From Saccharomyces paradoxus (taxonomy: Eukaryota > Ascomycota > Saccharomycetes > Saccharomycetales > Saccharomycetaceae): DNA of 64,000 nucleotides. The number at the start of each line of letters is the position of its first letter. Position 1 is the stretch's first letter. The DNA lies in assembly GCF_002079055.1 (NCBI RefSeq), contig NC_047493.1, positions 434,001-498,000 on the forward strand, written 5' to 3'. A program made the position numbers and the translations under genes. Positions 28,884 to 40,008 of the stretch are shown in pieces. The notes under the pieces are model-generated. The model was not told the DNA's origin and searched no databases. It saw only the letters and a list, made by a program, of their open reading frames with translations.

Positions 28884-31800
28884 ATGAGCTCCATTCACGA
28901 GGTTGTGGCTCTTATTGAAGAGCTGTACTCTCCTCATCCGAAACATGACGTTAATCAGATTCAACAGAGTTTACAGTCAATCCAGAAATCAGAGCAAGGC
29001 TTCCACCTAGCTAATGAACTGCTATCTGATGACAAGTACTCTGCGAACGTCAAGTACTTTGGTGCGCTGACTTTAACTGTGCAACTAAATACACGGGGTG
29101 AAAACGATTATGAAACCTTATGGAATGTCTTCAAATCAAATTTATTGTACTTGACAAAATTCAGTACATTATACGTTTCCAATCCTAATATGTACGGTCA
29201 GTCTCTAATAATAATAAAAAAGTTAATGTCAAACTTGTCATTGATCTTCACTAAAATCAACGATCCGCAGCTTAACAGCGTTGGCAGTGAAAATTTGATT
29301 AAGCAATGGAACAATCCCATAAATACGTTTATTCAACTTATGTCGGTTCAAAATCAAAACATTCATGCAGACCAATTATTGCTTGACTCAATCAACTGTT
29401 CCTTAACGTATGAACAATTGTCTCAATTCGTTAGTTTATCTCAGAAACATAATGAATTAGCATTGACGTTTACAGAAATTATTGTCGAAGATTTGACGAA
29501 GTTCCAAACAAAGAGGCACTCAATGTCTCAAATCCACGAAGTAGTCCATGAGCACCTGTATATTTCGACTATGGCGTTGATTAACTTGAACTTGACTGCA
29601 CAAGCTGTCTTCAATCCTACCGTATTTGATTGTATTACTGCCTGGATTAACTATATCTCATTGACTAGAAGTGTATCTCCAAGTGGTAGAATGGATCTAT
29701 CGGAAATTTTTCAAAATCTGATTGATCTGATGTATCAGTCTACTGAAGGATCAGACGGTTATGAAAATGCTGAAAAGATCCTAACAATATTTGGTAACGT
29801 TTTTGCTAATGATCCACTGTTAATGAGTTACGATTTGAGACAACAAATTGAGTGTATTTTCCTAGGTGTAGTAAGGCCTGATTCTGGTATAACCGACATA
29901 TCGAACAAAAATTCTTGGATGCTACAATATATGAATTATTTAGTTACCAATGATTTCTTTTCCGAATTGAAGGAGTTGGCCATTTGTATTGTGGACTTCT
30001 TGCAAATTAACACGTTAAGTGTTTGTAATAAATTATTCACCAACATTCAAGCGACTGATAATGGTCAAGTTCAAGACGAATTTATTCAAGAGTATATTAA
30101 AGTCCTTTTGCAGATGACCAATTTTCCCTTAACCCCTGTCTTACAAGAATTCTTTTCCGTAAGAATGGTCGATTTTTGGTTGGATTTATCGGATGCTTAC
30201 ACTAATTTAGCTAGTGAAACTTTAAGGCCAAATTCTATTGAGTTGTCTACACGAATTTTTCAGCAGTTGATCAATATTTACTTACCTAAAATTTCCTTGA
30301 GTGTCAAACAAAGAATAATTGAAGAAGATGGTGAGAGCACTTCTATGAACGAATTTGATGATTTTAGAAACGCTGTCAGTGATCTTGCTCAATCCCTTTG
30401 GTCCATTTTGGGAAACGATAATTTAACAAATGTTCTAATTAACGGTATGGGCCAAATGCCTGCTGCGAGTGATGAGACTCTCATCATCAAAGATTCTGAT
30501 GTTTTGTTCCGAATTGAAACAATGTGCTTTGTATTGAATACTATATTAGTTGATATGACACTATCGGAAAGCCCATGGATCAAAAACATCGTTCATTCCA
30601 ACAAATTCTTCAACCAAAATGTCATATCCGTCTTCCAAACTGGTTTCCAAACTAGTGCCGGCACAAAAGTCGGTCAAATTCTGAAACTTGACTTTGTAAG
30701 AACAAGCACAACCTTAATCGGTACTTTGGCTGGTTATTTTAAACAAGAATCTTTTCAATTAAACCCATATGTAGAAGCTTTATTCCAAGGGTTACATACT
30801 TGCACCAATTTTACTAGTAAAAACGAGCAAGAAAAAATTTCGAACGATAAACTTGAAGTTATGGTGATTAAAGCAGTCTCAACATTATGTGAAACATGCC
30901 GTGAGGAGTTGACTCCATATTTGATGCATTTTATAAGCTTCTTAAACACTGTCATTATGCCAGACTCCAATGTTTCACATTTTACTAGGACCAAGTTGGT
31001 TAGATCCATAGGTTATGTCGTTCAATGTCAAGTCTCTAACGGTCCAGAGGAGCAAGCTAAATATATTTCACAATTGACGGATCTATTAAGCGGGTCAATA
31101 GAGCATTGTTTGGCTTCATCTGCACAGTTACAAGAGCAACAAGATTATATCAACTGTTTATTATGCTGTATATCTGAGCTAGCAACAAGTTTGATCCAAC
31201 CTACTGAAATTATCGAAAATGATGCACTTCTACAAAGGTTACCTCAGTTTCAAAATTTCTGGTCCACCGATCCTTTACTAATTCGATCGAAAATTATGTG
31301 CACGATTGATAAGGTCTTGGATAATCCAATATACGGTAAAAACTCTGCGTTTGTAGAGATCAGTTGTTTGATTGTTGGTAAAGGATTAAATTTGCCCGAC
31401 GGGGAACCGTATTTCCTCAAGTACAGTATGTCAGATATTATAAATTTTGTTTTGAGGCACGTTCCCAATTGTGAGCTTGCTACTTGTTTGCCTTATTTCG
31501 TCTATTTATTAGAAAAGCTTATTTCTGAATTTAGGGCTGAGCTAACGCCGCAGGAATTTGATTTCATGTTTGAGAAGATTCTTCTAGTCTATTATGATGC
31601 ATATATTATCAATGATCCGGACCTTTTACAAATGACAATAGGTTTTGTTAATAACGTTTTGGACGTAAAGCCGGGTTTGGCTATTGGCAGTAAACATTGG
31701 ACTTCGTTTATACTACCTCAATTTTTGAAATTGCTACCTTCAAGAGAAAAATTCACAATTGTTGCGGTGGCAAAGTTTTGGACTAAGTTGATCAATAACA

Positions 31801-32129
31801 AGAAATACAAGCAAGAAGACCTAACGACTGTCAGGCAACAAGTTTCCTCTATAGGAGGTGAGCTTGTGTACCAAATTATGTATGGTTTATTCCACACACA
31901 AAGGTCAGATTTGAATAGTTACACAGATTTGCTAAGAGCTTTGGTAGCTAAGTTTCCGATTGAGGCAAGAGAGTGGCTAGTCGCTGTTTTGCCCCAAATA
32001 TGTAACAATCCCGCAGGTCATGAAAAATTCATTAATAAACTACTTATTACGAGGGGAAGCAGAGCAGCTGGGAACGTTATTTTGCAGTGGTGGCTGGATT
32101 GTACTACACTTCCAAACTACCAAGCATGA
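28884..32129 (+). CDS. KAP122: Kap122 (Pdr6), importin-beta family carrier
   Basis: The 1081-residue karyopherin carries proteins across the nuclear pore; known cargos in S. cerevisiae include TFIIA and Wtm1 with ribonucleotide reductase. It has no catalytic motif and is predicted as a chain of HEAT-like helical repeats over its whole length. The N-terminal part ([40 protein letters not shown]) is the importin-beta N-terminal domain that contacts Ran-GTP. Length is exactly that of S. cerevisiae, with no internal breaks. Confidence 0.94.
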   Translation: MSSIHEVVALIEELYSPHPKHDVNQIQQSLQSIQKSEQGFHLANELLSDDKYSANVKYFGALTLTVQLNTRGENDYETLWNVFKSNLLYLTKFSTLYVSNPNMYGQSLIIIKKLMSNLSLIFTKINDPQLNSVGSENLIKQWNNPINTFIQLMSVQNQNIHADQLLLDSINCSLTYEQLSQFVSLSQKHNELALTFTEIIVEDLTKFQTKRHSMSQIHEVVHEHLYISTMALINLNLTAQAVFNPTVFDCITAWINYISLTRSVSPSGRMDLSEIFQNLIDLMYQSTEGSDGYENAEKILTIFGNVFANDPLLMSYDLRQQIECIFLGVVRPDSGITDISNKNSWMLQYMNYLVTNDFFSELKELAICIVDFLQINTLSVCNKLFTNIQATDNGQVQDEFIQEYIKVLLQMTNFPLTPVLQEFFSVRMVDFWLDLSDAYTNLASETLRPNSIELSTRIFQQLINIYLPKISLSVKQRIIEEDGESTSMNEFDDFRNAVSDLAQSLWSILGNDNLTNVLINGMGQMPAASDETLIIKDSDVLFRIETMCFVLNTILVDMTLSESPWIKNIVHSNKFFNQNVISVFQTGFQTSAGTKVGQILKLDFVRTSTTLIGTLAGYFKQESFQLNPYVEALFQGLHTCTNFTSKNEQEKISNDKLEVMVIKAVSTLCETCREELTPYLMHFISFLNTVIMPDSNVSHFTRTKLVRSIGYVVQCQVSNGPEEQAKYISQLTDLLSGSIEHCLASSAQLQEQQDYINCLLCCISELATSLIQPTEIIENDALLQRLPQFQNFWSTDPLLIRSKIMCTIDKVLDNPIYGKNSAFVEISCLIVGKGLNLPDGEPYFLKYSMSDIINFVLRHVPNCELATCLPYFVYLLEKLISEFRAELTPQEFDFMFEKILLVYYDAYIINDPDLLQMTIGFVNNVLDVKPGLAIGSKHWTSFILPQFLKLLPSREKFTIVAVAKFWTKLINNKKYKQEDLTTVRQQVSSIGGELVYQIMYGLFHTQRSDLNSYTDLLRALVAKFPIEAREWLVAVLPQICNNPAGHEKFINKLLITRGSRAAGNVILQWWLDCTTLPNYQA

Positions 32130-32259
32130 TGTGTTGAAAGTTTCTCTAGGGAGGGTGAAGGCCCTTTTCTGTTACATCTTATTTAGTAGCGCCTTGGTCC
32201 TTTTGATAGATAAGAATTTTTTTTTTGGTTTATAAGTACCGTATATATGTGTGTAGAAG

Positions 32260-32652
32260 TTAATCCTCTGAAGTGCAGTATTCATTACTAGTTTTTAGTG
32301 ACAAAAATTCTAAAATTTCCATCTCTATCTGGAACTGCTCTTCATTCCAATACATGTCCAAGCTTCTAGGGGGTAGGAAAACATTTACAGGCAGGGCGCC
32401 AGACTGTGGGTAGTTGTTGAAACGTAGAGAGTTAATGTCTGGAGGAGGCTTCGAACTATCATCTGAAAGTGATTCGGTTTTGTTTTTCCATTTTCTAAAG
32501 TGGTGAATTCTTTCTCTAGGAATGTGTGATGCCTTTGCCTTTTGCGAAAACTTTTTTAACGAGCTTTTTAGATTATTAGTTGTTTCAAACAGGTTTATGG
32601 GCCTGCTGGTCTCCATATCTATGTAATTTAACGGGCGTATCGTATCTTCCAT
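32260..32652 (-). CDS. Uncharacterised protein, YGL015C-like
   Basis: The 130-residue frame has the position, strand and, as I recall, the length of S. cerevisiae YGL015C, a protein of unknown function. It has no signal peptide or membrane segment. A basic middle (SLKKFSQKAKASHIPRERIHHFRKWK) is followed by an acidic, Ser-rich end. It is convergent with KAP122, and the 130-bp gap holds both 3' ends. Conservation of the full frame in a diverged species supports a real gene, though expression is unproven. Confidence 0.65.
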   Translation of the reverse strand: MEDTIRPLNYIDMETSRPINLFETTNNLKSSLKKFSQKAKASHIPRERIHHFRKWKNKTESLSDDSSKPPPDINSLRFNNYPQSGALPVNVFLPPRSLDMYWNEEQFQIEMEILEFLSLKTSNEYCTSED

Positions 32653-33356
32653 TGAAAGAAGTGCGATTTTTGTAGTTTATCCGTCCATTACCGTTACCTC
32701 ATTAAGCATCTGGTTAAGAAAAGACATGTCAAATCTCAAATAGCTTATTCTCCATCTATACCTCTTTGTGACTGCAAATTCTAATTTGTGACGCCTTTTC
32801 TCATTGCCCTAATATTTGTCACTCTCAACGATTTTTTTTCGATATTTTTTTTGTTTGGGGCCCTCCAGAGAATAGAAAATAATGATTAACAAAGTACATA
32901 GTGTACAGTCATACCCATCTTCGGTACACTTTGTTTAACGAATCACTCAGACTCAAAGAGAATATCGGTTGGTTGCTCTCTCCAAAGGTTAACAGCAAAC
33001 AGTACCTCACGTCTTTTTTTTTGAATAGTTTTTTTTTTGTTGAAACAGAAAAAAAACTTTCTTCCGTATATTACATTGTACATTATTTTTATTGTATTTT
33101 AGTTTTCAACTTTAGAATTTGAGCCGTCATTAATATTATTCGTTTTTGTACACTATCTTCCACGATTTATTTTTAGTACACTTAAAATTCCTGTTGATAT
33201 TGTTTACTAGTTCTCTCTTTATATTATATTTTCGCTTATTTTTTTGGTTCTTTTGAGAGTTCCTATTCATTGTCCGTTACTACTGCTTCTTTGTCCTCGA
33301 TATCCCTCGAGAAAGAGAGAACCAAACACTGTATCAGTTTCAAGTGGGCCCACGTT
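32653..33356. other. Divergent upstream region of YGL015C and PUF4
   Basis: No gene is seen. Many T-tracts lie near 32826-32850, 33015-33040 and 33226-33245. The PUF4 frame is open upstream to 33270 but starts there with TTG, so I do not extend the gene. Confidence 0.5.
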
Positions 33357-36026
33357 ATGTCTACAAAGGATTTGAAAGAAGAGATCGATGATGTACCATC
33401 AGTAGACCCTGTCGTTTCAGAAACAGTCAATTCTGCTCTAGAGCAATTGCAACTAGATGACCCAGAAGAAAACGCTACCCTCAACGCATTTCCCAATGAA
33501 GTCTCACAGGATCCTCAATTTGCTAACGCTCCGCCATCACAAATGTTTCCACATCCACAAATAATGGGTGGGATGGGCTTTATGCCTTACTCCCAGATGA
33601 TGCAGGTTCCTCATAATCCTGGTCCATTTTTCCCGCCCCCTGATTTCAATGATCCAACAGCACAGTCAAGTAGCTCGCCGTTGAATGCGAGCGGTCCACC
33701 GATGTTATTCAAGAATGACTCTCTTCCTTTTCAAATGCTCTCTTCCGGTGCTGCGGCAGCAACGCAAGGTGGACAAAATCTAAACCCATTGATTAATGAC
33801 AGTTCAATGAAAATATTACCGATCGCCTCGGCTGATCCGTTATGGATTCCTTCAGAAGTTCCGGGATCTGCATCTGTGGCCATTGAAGATACTACTGCTA
33901 CTCAGCAAGAAGGCTTACCACCTAAGGGCGCTGAGTCTAATAATAAGGCTAGTTCGTTCAGAAGACAAACTTTTCATGCTTTGTCACCCACTGACCTTAT
34001 CAATGCTGCCAATAATGTAACCCTGTCAAAGGATTTCCAATCCGATATTCAGAATTTTTCTAAGGCGAAGAAACCCTCTGTAGGAGCCAATAATACTGCG
34101 AAAACTAGAACCCAATCCATATCTTTTGACAATACACCCTCCTCGACGTCATTCATACCCCCAACCAATAGTGTTTCTGAGAAATTATCTGATTTTAAAA
34201 TTGAAGAAACATCGAAGGAGGATTTGATCAGTAAAACTGCTCCAGTTAGGAAAGAGAGTAGCCCTACAGTTTATGCAGCAGCATATCCATATGGGGGACC
34301 TCTGCTTCAACCGAATCCCATTATGCCAGGCCATCCACATAATATATCCTCACCTATTTATGGCATTAGATCACCTTTTCCTAATTCTTATGAAATGGGT
34401 GCGCAGTTCCAGCCTTTTTCTCCTATTTTAAATCCTGCAAGTCATTCACTAAATGCGAATTCTCCAATTCCTTTAACCCAATCACCAATTCATCTTGCGC
34501 CAGTTTTAAACCCTAATTCACATTCAGTTGCCTTTTCAGATATAAAAAATGGTGGTGGTAAGTCTACTACCGATAACGACAAGATGGGTCCAAATATGAG
34601 AATGGATTCGATAAACCCCAATCTTGGGCCATCAATGCAACCGTTCCACATGTTACCTCCTCAGCAAAACACCCCTCCTCCTCCTTGGTTGTATGGCACT
34701 CCACCTCCCTTTAACGCAATGGTCCCGCCCCATTTATTGGCTCAAAATCATATGCCGTTAATGAATAGCGCCAGTAATAAACATCATAGCCGTAATAATA
34801 ATAACATGTCAAATAATAACAGTGACAACATTGGTAATTCTAATTACAACAGGAAAGATACAGGGCGCTCTAACGTTGGTAAGATGAAAAACATGAAAAG
34901 CAATTATCATGGCTATTATAATAACACTAATAACAGTAATAACAATAATAATAGTAATGGTAATAGCAATGGTACCGACAGCAACAACATGGAAAAACAA
35001 CGTAAAATTGAGGAGTCCTCAAGATTTGCGGACGCTGTCTTAGACCAATACATCGGAAATATCCACTCATTGTGTAAGGACCAACATGGCTGTCGTTTCC
35101 TGCAAAAGCAGTTGGATATCCTCGGTAGCAAAGCAGCGGACGCAATTTTTGAAGAAACTAAGGACTATACTGTCGAATTGATGACCGATTCCTTTGGTAA
35201 TTATTTGATCCAGAAATTACTGGAAGAGGTTACCACAGAACAAAGAATTGTACTTACAAAGATATCTTCTCCTCATTTTGTCGAAATTTCTTTAAATCCT
35301 CATGGTACTAGAGCATTACAAAAATTGATTGAATGTATTAAAACAGATGAAGAAGCACAGATCGTTGTTGATTCTTTACGTCCTTACACTGTTCAATTGA
35401 GTAAAGATTTAAATGGTAACCATGTTATTCAAAAATGTTTGCAAAGGTTGAAACCCGAAAACTTTCAGTTTATCTTCGACGCAATATCCGATAGCTGTAT
35501 TGATATTGCTACTCATAGACACGGGTGTTGCGTTTTGCAACGTTGTTTAGATCACGGGACTACACAACAATGTGATAATCTGTGTGATAAGTTGCTAGCC
35601 CTTGTTGATAAATTAACTTTAGATCCATTTGGTAACTATGTGGTGCAATATATAATTACCAAAGAATCTGAAAAAAACAAATACGATTACACGCATAAAA
35701 TTGTTCATCTATTGAAGCCAAGAGTCATTGAACTTTCCATTCATAAATTTGGATCAAATGTGATCGAAAAAATCTTGAAGACACCTATCGTTTCAGAGCC
35801 AATGATACTGGAAATCTTGAATAAGGGTGGTGAGACAGGTATTCAATCATTGTTGAATGACAGCTACGGCAATTACGTTTTACAGACAGCATTAGACATT
35901 TCTCATAAGCAAAATGACTATCTCTATAAAAGACTATCAGAGATTGTGGCACCTTTGTTAGTAGGCCCTATAAGAAACACACCTCATGGTAAAAGAATCA
36001 TCGGAATGTTACATTTAGATTCTTAA
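33357..36026 (+). CDS. PUF4: Puf4, Pumilio-family mRNA-binding protein
   Basis: The 889-residue protein (S. cerevisiae 888) binds UGUA-type sites with a 9-nt register in 3' UTRs, many in ribosome-biogenesis mRNAs. It recruits the Ccr4-Not deadenylase. I start at ATG 33357 (MSTKDLKEEIDD). The first 540 residues are low complexity, Pro/Asn/Ser-rich, with a poly-Asn block at about 520-540. The PUF domain covers about 555-889. Its repeats show HGCRFLQKQLD, FGNYLIQKLLE, HGTRALQKLIE, NGNHVIQKCLQ, HGCCVLQRCLD, FGNYVVQYII, FGSNVIEKIL and YGNYVLQTAL. The eight base-contacting triplets look intact. Confidence 0.95.
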   Translation: MSTKDLKEEIDDVPSVDPVVSETVNSALEQLQLDDPEENATLNAFPNEVSQDPQFANAPPSQMFPHPQIMGGMGFMPYSQMMQVPHNPGPFFPPPDFNDPTAQSSSSPLNASGPPMLFKNDSLPFQMLSSGAAAATQGGQNLNPLINDSSMKILPIASADPLWIPSEVPGSASVAIEDTTATQQEGLPPKGAESNNKASSFRRQTFHALSPTDLINAANNVTLSKDFQSDIQNFSKAKKPSVGANNTAKTRTQSISFDNTPSSTSFIPPTNSVSEKLSDFKIEETSKEDLISKTAPVRKESSPTVYAAAYPYGGPLLQPNPIMPGHPHNISSPIYGIRSPFPNSYEMGAQFQPFSPILNPASHSLNANSPIPLTQSPIHLAPVLNPNSHSVAFSDIKNGGGKSTTDNDKMGPNMRMDSINPNLGPSMQPFHMLPPQQNTPPPPWLYGTPPPFNAMVPPHLLAQNHMPLMNSASNKHHSRNNNNMSNNNSDNIGNSNYNRKDTGRSNVGKMKNMKSNYHGYYNNTNNSNNNNNSNGNSNGTDSNNMEKQRKIEESSRFADAVLDQYIGNIHSLCKDQHGCRFLQKQLDILGSKAADAIFEETKDYTVELMTDSFGNYLIQKLLEEVTTEQRIVLTKISSPHFVEISLNPHGTRALQKLIECIKTDEEAQIVVDSLRPYTVQLSKDLNGNHVIQKCLQRLKPENFQFIFDAISDSCIDIATHRHGCCVLQRCLDHGTTQQCDNLCDKLLALVDKLTLDPFGNYVVQYIITKESEKNKYDYTHKIVHLLKPRVIELSIHKFGSNVIEKILKTPIVSEPMILEILNKGGETGIQSLLNDSYGNYVLQTALDISHKQNDYLYKRLSEIVAPLLVGPIRNTPHGKRIIGMLHLDS

Positions 36027-36279
36027 TTAATTCATATATCTCTAGTTTAGCTTTTTTACGTTAGCCTCATATAATATCTTTTGTACAATACTAAAATACA
36101 TCATTTTTCGTCGAGAGTCAGTTTATATCCAAACTGAAAACAGATGAGCTTTCCCATCATAAAGTATAATGATAAGTAGTGTTAAAGAAATAAGAGAAGA
36201 AAACGTTCTTATTTAAAGAAGTCAAAAAAAAAAAAAAAGGAAATATTTGAGAACTTTTTATCTATATATATGTAAATAC

Positions 36280-39200
36280 TTAATTGTCCGGATAAACGTC
36301 ACTCCACAGGATACTGTAGAGGTCCTCAAGATCACCGTTATTTACAAATTCATCTAGCGTTCCCAAATTAAAGCTTGTTGCAGAAAAACTATTGTTATTG
36401 TTATTGTTGTTGTTGTTGTTGTTGTTTTCATTTGTGTCCATAAATGGTACTTGCATCGAAGTGGGTATTTGCGGTTGGGCATTGGTCGATCGAGATGATT
36501 TATTAGATTGGATTTGTGGATTATTTGGACCGTCTGTTGGTTGTGCGTAATCGGGATTGATCATATCTGACACCGACAATGATCTAAATGAGGGCAGTTG
36601 CGCAAACTCCGGTAATGAGTTATTTCTTACCGGAGAAGGTGCTGAGCGACCACTAAATGGCAATTGCGGTGATTCAATGCCATTTAATAAGCATGAACTG
36701 CCCGCCTTGAAATTTGGGAGATCCGGACTCAATTTCCTCCCCGTCTTAAGGTTCATTTGCTTTTTATCTTCATTTGACATTAGTGGTACCTGAAACTGCC
36801 TATTTTTCAACATTTGTGAGACAGTTAAATGGAATCCTGACTTCTGAACAGGCTCCAATAAAAATCTATAGGCGCAGGAGTTTGTATCTAGCACAAGTTC
36901 TATTATTCCTTTCAAATCTGGGGCATGTTCTTCTATATATTTAGAGATAACATCCAGGTTGGTACTAGAGGATTCTCTGTATGCCAAAAGCATGATACGA
37001 GTGACGATTGTCAGGAAGGAGAAGGCTCTTGTATAGTCTTTGAAGCTTTGACTGTTGAAGACATGCTCATTGGTCTCATTTTCGGAGAAAATTTTAATGT
37101 CCAGAAATCTTTTGAAGACTCTAATCATATTTATAACGTCAGTGACCTTAATGAATTCTGCAACTGAGAATGCCTGCGATACCAAAATGATACAACTGAT
37201 GGAATAATGAGCAAACGAACGGTACACGAAATAATCGTTATCAAAATCTAATAAGATCGTATTCATATCTGTCCACGATTTGTAAATCTTATGAAGGTAT
37301 ATTTTCAAGTTCTCAATTAATATTGAGGGCCTCCTGTGAACACATAATCTTGCAACAATATTATCGGATTCATTAACCATTCTGCAGAAATGGTGCTCAT
37401 AAAATAAAACAAATCTTGAAGCCATGATCTTGTCCTCTCTTGAAACTTTGAGTTTAGTAGTATCCTTTGAAAATGCAATATCAAACAATTTTCCAGTTTG
37501 CTCCTTAATAGCATCATATTTCATTTCAGTCTCGTTAAAAATCTCAAGTACTTCGAAGAGAAGTTTCTCTCTAACTATAGATGGTTTTGATGTATTCCTA
37601 ATTGAAGTGAATTTTTCATTGAATAAAACAGATGATGAGAAATGGCTGACGATTTGCAAAACAGCTAACTCCCCATAGTCTTTCAAGTTGGATATGCACA
37701 TGTTGTCAAAAGCTTCGCTTCTGTGAATCAAGTGAACATTTTCGATAAAATCTCTATTATCCAAGAACCCAACATCTCGAAAATCCTTGGGCAATAAACA
37801 ATTAATTTTGGAGTCATCGATGTTCGAAGGATAGCCCAGTTTAGATGCTAAAGTTTTTTCGAAATAGAAAGCTTTCCACCAGAGGTTTCTTCTTCTCTCG
37901 GCAAAGGTTTCATCAAGACCCACGTAAAATTCCCACCTTGACAAACCAACTCTTGAGACGAAATGAACTGCTACGTTCAAGACTTTTTCAAAACCGTATA
38001 TCTCCGATAGCCAAAATAGCAGATCTAAAAAGAATAGAAGTTGCTCTAAATGCGTAATGTCGCATGTAAAGTCCACGTAGTTGTATAATGTGGAATTATA
38101 GTAGCTGTAACATAAGGCGATTAGTGCTTCTCCAGCTTGACAATAATGGATAAACTCCTGCAAGACATCAGTTGATAGCGTGTTTTTGGCCACGGATGGA
38201 TTAGATGTTATTTCCATTAGGAAATTTTGATACGAATTTTTGTGCATATCCAACATCTTCAATAAGATGCCAAACATGCTGATATCATTATTCATTTCAC
38301 TTAGTAGTTCGGAATTACTTATTCCTGTTATATTTCTCACAAAGGGCTGCGGTAAATGATTTATCACTAACGCTACATGTGATTTTGTGTGTGCTGTATT
38401 CGGGCTTCCTGCAGAAGATATTGAAGATGGAGTTGAAGGTAAAAGATTCATTTTCTGCAGGTAATTTTCCAAGGGATTAGCTATGGAGACACATCCTTGG
38501 TTGAGGTGATGAAAACAAACATCAAAAAATCTTAACATGATATATATGGTTTCCTTGGCTGTCCTGGGGAAAATCTCGCATTTAGATTTGGATCTATAAT
38601 TTTGGAAACATTTACCGATACCTTGAAGCGACAAAAACTGGAAAGGAGAGTACAAACCAAAGATTTCGTCGATCAGAGGTTGACTAGAAGTATCTTGGTC
38701 CTTCTTATTGTTCGACCAAGCGGCATATCTTGTTAAATGCACCACATCACAATATTTATTTTTCATTAATTGAGTTTCTATTGACTTATTAGGGTAAAAT
38801 TTCGTTGTCGCTAATTCTTTGACCCTCACTTTGGGTTCCCAGTGCTTGATCAGGTCATTTATCTGAAACTCAATGCTCTCAATAGCTGACGTTATGTGAG
38901 TGCCTAAATGAGCCATCTCCTTCAAATTTTTCAAAGTGTTTTGTAAAGATGTCAAAGTTGCCTGCGATTCGCTATCATCTTCATAAAACCCATTCTTATT
39001 CACATCATCGTCCTTCCCATCACTTCCACTATTATCACCACTACTACGGCCACCCAGCTTGAAATTTTCGAAAAATTTCGTGGGTTGTTCTACTGCGGAT
39101 GGCCCGTCCGTACATCGCTGATTATTAGAAAGAGAAGCAGAACTAGAATCAGTTTCTTCCTTGACTTGCACCGTTGTGCCCTCCAAACTCGTCTTATGAA

Positions 39201-39456
39201 GATTTTTTATTCGACTGCCACCTTGTCTGGAGCTGAACGTACACTCGCACGAATATATCTCACAGCTTGCGCATGGAAACTTCCCATTACATTTTATCTT
39301 TCTTTTTCTACAGTTATCGCACGCTTTACTTACTTTCGACCTTGGTTTACGAACCTTGCCGCTTAAACCTATAGAGAAGTGACCAGAGTCCGCGGACGAT
39401 TCTGTATCCGGACCCGTTTCAATATGTACACCGTTCTTGGAAGCCAAGCCTCGCAT
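36280..39456 (-). CDS. PDR1: Pdr1, zinc-cluster regulator of multidrug resistance
   Basis: The 1058-residue transcription activator (S. cerevisiae 1068) binds PDREs (TCCGCGGA) before PDR5, SNQ2, YOR1 and lipid genes. The Zn2Cys6 cluster uses C46, C49, C56, C62, C65 and C72, with basic KACDNCRKRKIKC. The middle homology region spans roughly 280-750, including the zinc-cluster regulator segment around VHFVSRVGLSRWEF. The C-terminal activation domain ends FVNNGDLEDLYSILWSDVYPDN, the part that contacts Mediator Med15. A poly-Asn run precedes it, and its shorter length explains much of the size difference. It is convergent with PUF4. Confidence 0.95.
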   Translation of the reverse strand: MRGLASKNGVHIETGPDTESSADSGHFSIGLSGKVRKPRSKVSKACDNCRKRKIKCNGKFPCASCEIYSCECTFSSRQGGSRIKNLHKTSLEGTTVQVKEETDSSSASLSNNQRCTDGPSAVEQPTKFFENFKLGGRSSGDNSGSDGKDDDVNKNGFYEDDSESQATLTSLQNTLKNLKEMAHLGTHITSAIESIEFQINDLIKHWEPKVRVKELATTKFYPNKSIETQLMKNKYCDVVHLTRYAAWSNNKKDQDTSSQPLIDEIFGLYSPFQFLSLQGIGKCFQNYRSKSKCEIFPRTAKETIYIMLRFFDVCFHHLNQGCVSIANPLENYLQKMNLLPSTPSSISSAGSPNTAHTKSHVALVINHLPQPFVRNITGISNSELLSEMNNDISMFGILLKMLDMHKNSYQNFLMEITSNPSVAKNTLSTDVLQEFIHYCQAGEALIALCYSYYNSTLYNYVDFTCDITHLEQLLFFLDLLFWLSEIYGFEKVLNVAVHFVSRVGLSRWEFYVGLDETFAERRRNLWWKAFYFEKTLASKLGYPSNIDDSKINCLLPKDFRDVGFLDNRDFIENVHLIHRSEAFDNMCISNLKDYGELAVLQIVSHFSSSVLFNEKFTSIRNTSKPSIVREKLLFEVLEIFNETEMKYDAIKEQTGKLFDIAFSKDTTKLKVSREDKIMASRFVLFYEHHFCRMVNESDNIVARLCVHRRPSILIENLKIYLHKIYKSWTDMNTILLDFDNDYFVYRSFAHYSISCIILVSQAFSVAEFIKVTDVINMIRVFKRFLDIKIFSENETNEHVFNSQSFKDYTRAFSFLTIVTRIMLLAYRESSSTNLDVISKYIEEHAPDLKGIIELVLDTNSCAYRFLLEPVQKSGFHLTVSQMLKNRQFQVPLMSNEDKKQMNLKTGRKLSPDLPNFKAGSSCLLNGIESPQLPFSGRSAPSPVRNNSLPEFAQLPSFRSLSVSDMINPDYAQPTDGPNNPQIQSNKSSRSTNAQPQIPTSMQVPFMDTNENNNNNNNNNNNNSFSATSFNLGTLDEFVNNGDLEDLYSILWSDVYPDN
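39389..39396. promoter_or_regulatory. PDRE palindrome inside the PDR1 coding region
   Basis: TCCGCGGA is the perfect Pdr1/Pdr3 response element. It lies at +61 to +68 of the PDR1 coding sequence, over codons 20-23 (Ser-Ser-Ala-Asp), not in the upstream region, where I see no other copy. It may be a chance match. Confidence 0.4.
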
Positions 39457-40008
39457 CTCCCAGTTTTGTAAGTTCTTCTTTTCGTATATATTTTGCTGAT
39501 GTGAACAGTTAGCAAATGATGCGCAAGTTACCTTCTTTTTTAGCCAACCCTTACACCTGGTATGTCTATATTGGCAGTTATGGACCTGCTATCATGCTAT
39601 TATTGGCAATGAAAGAGTGGCTGATCGTGCAATAGGTGAAATAAGGTTGTTTTTGAAGAGGTTTGATTAGCGCCTCTTATTGCCACTCATTAGGTCTTGA
39701 ACAAAAAAAGAAATTGCATTCAGGGCTAGTCTCCATTTATAACAAAGCCCTACTGGACCCTGAAAATGTAGATCAGGGCTCGTTTGTTCTCGTTTAATGG
39801 CTAAACGAGATTCATTTCTTTTTCGTTCCTTGGCGCTTTTTTCCCACATGCCGTAATTGCCGGTATTACGCGATCGTTTGGCGTTACTATGGAAAAGCTG
39901 AAATATATATCCTCGAGAAAGAAAAACTAAACAGTTGCATTAATATAGAAGTTTAGTTTTATTATATATGTACGTATATACATATTGTTTACATAAGCCG
40001 TCGTCGCT
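39457..40008. other. Divergent upstream region of PDR1 and ERG4
   Basis: No gene is seen in this 552-bp interval. TCGTATA at 39482-39488 matches the sterol response core bound by Upc2 and Ecm22, but it lies next to PDR1, over 500 bp from ERG4. AT-rich blocks near 39899-39910 and 39960-39985 could serve as ERG4 promoter elements. Confidence 0.5.

Noticed and set aside
33270-33356. 29-codon upstream extension of PUF4
   Set aside because: It begins with TTG and has no ATG; homology starts at 33357.
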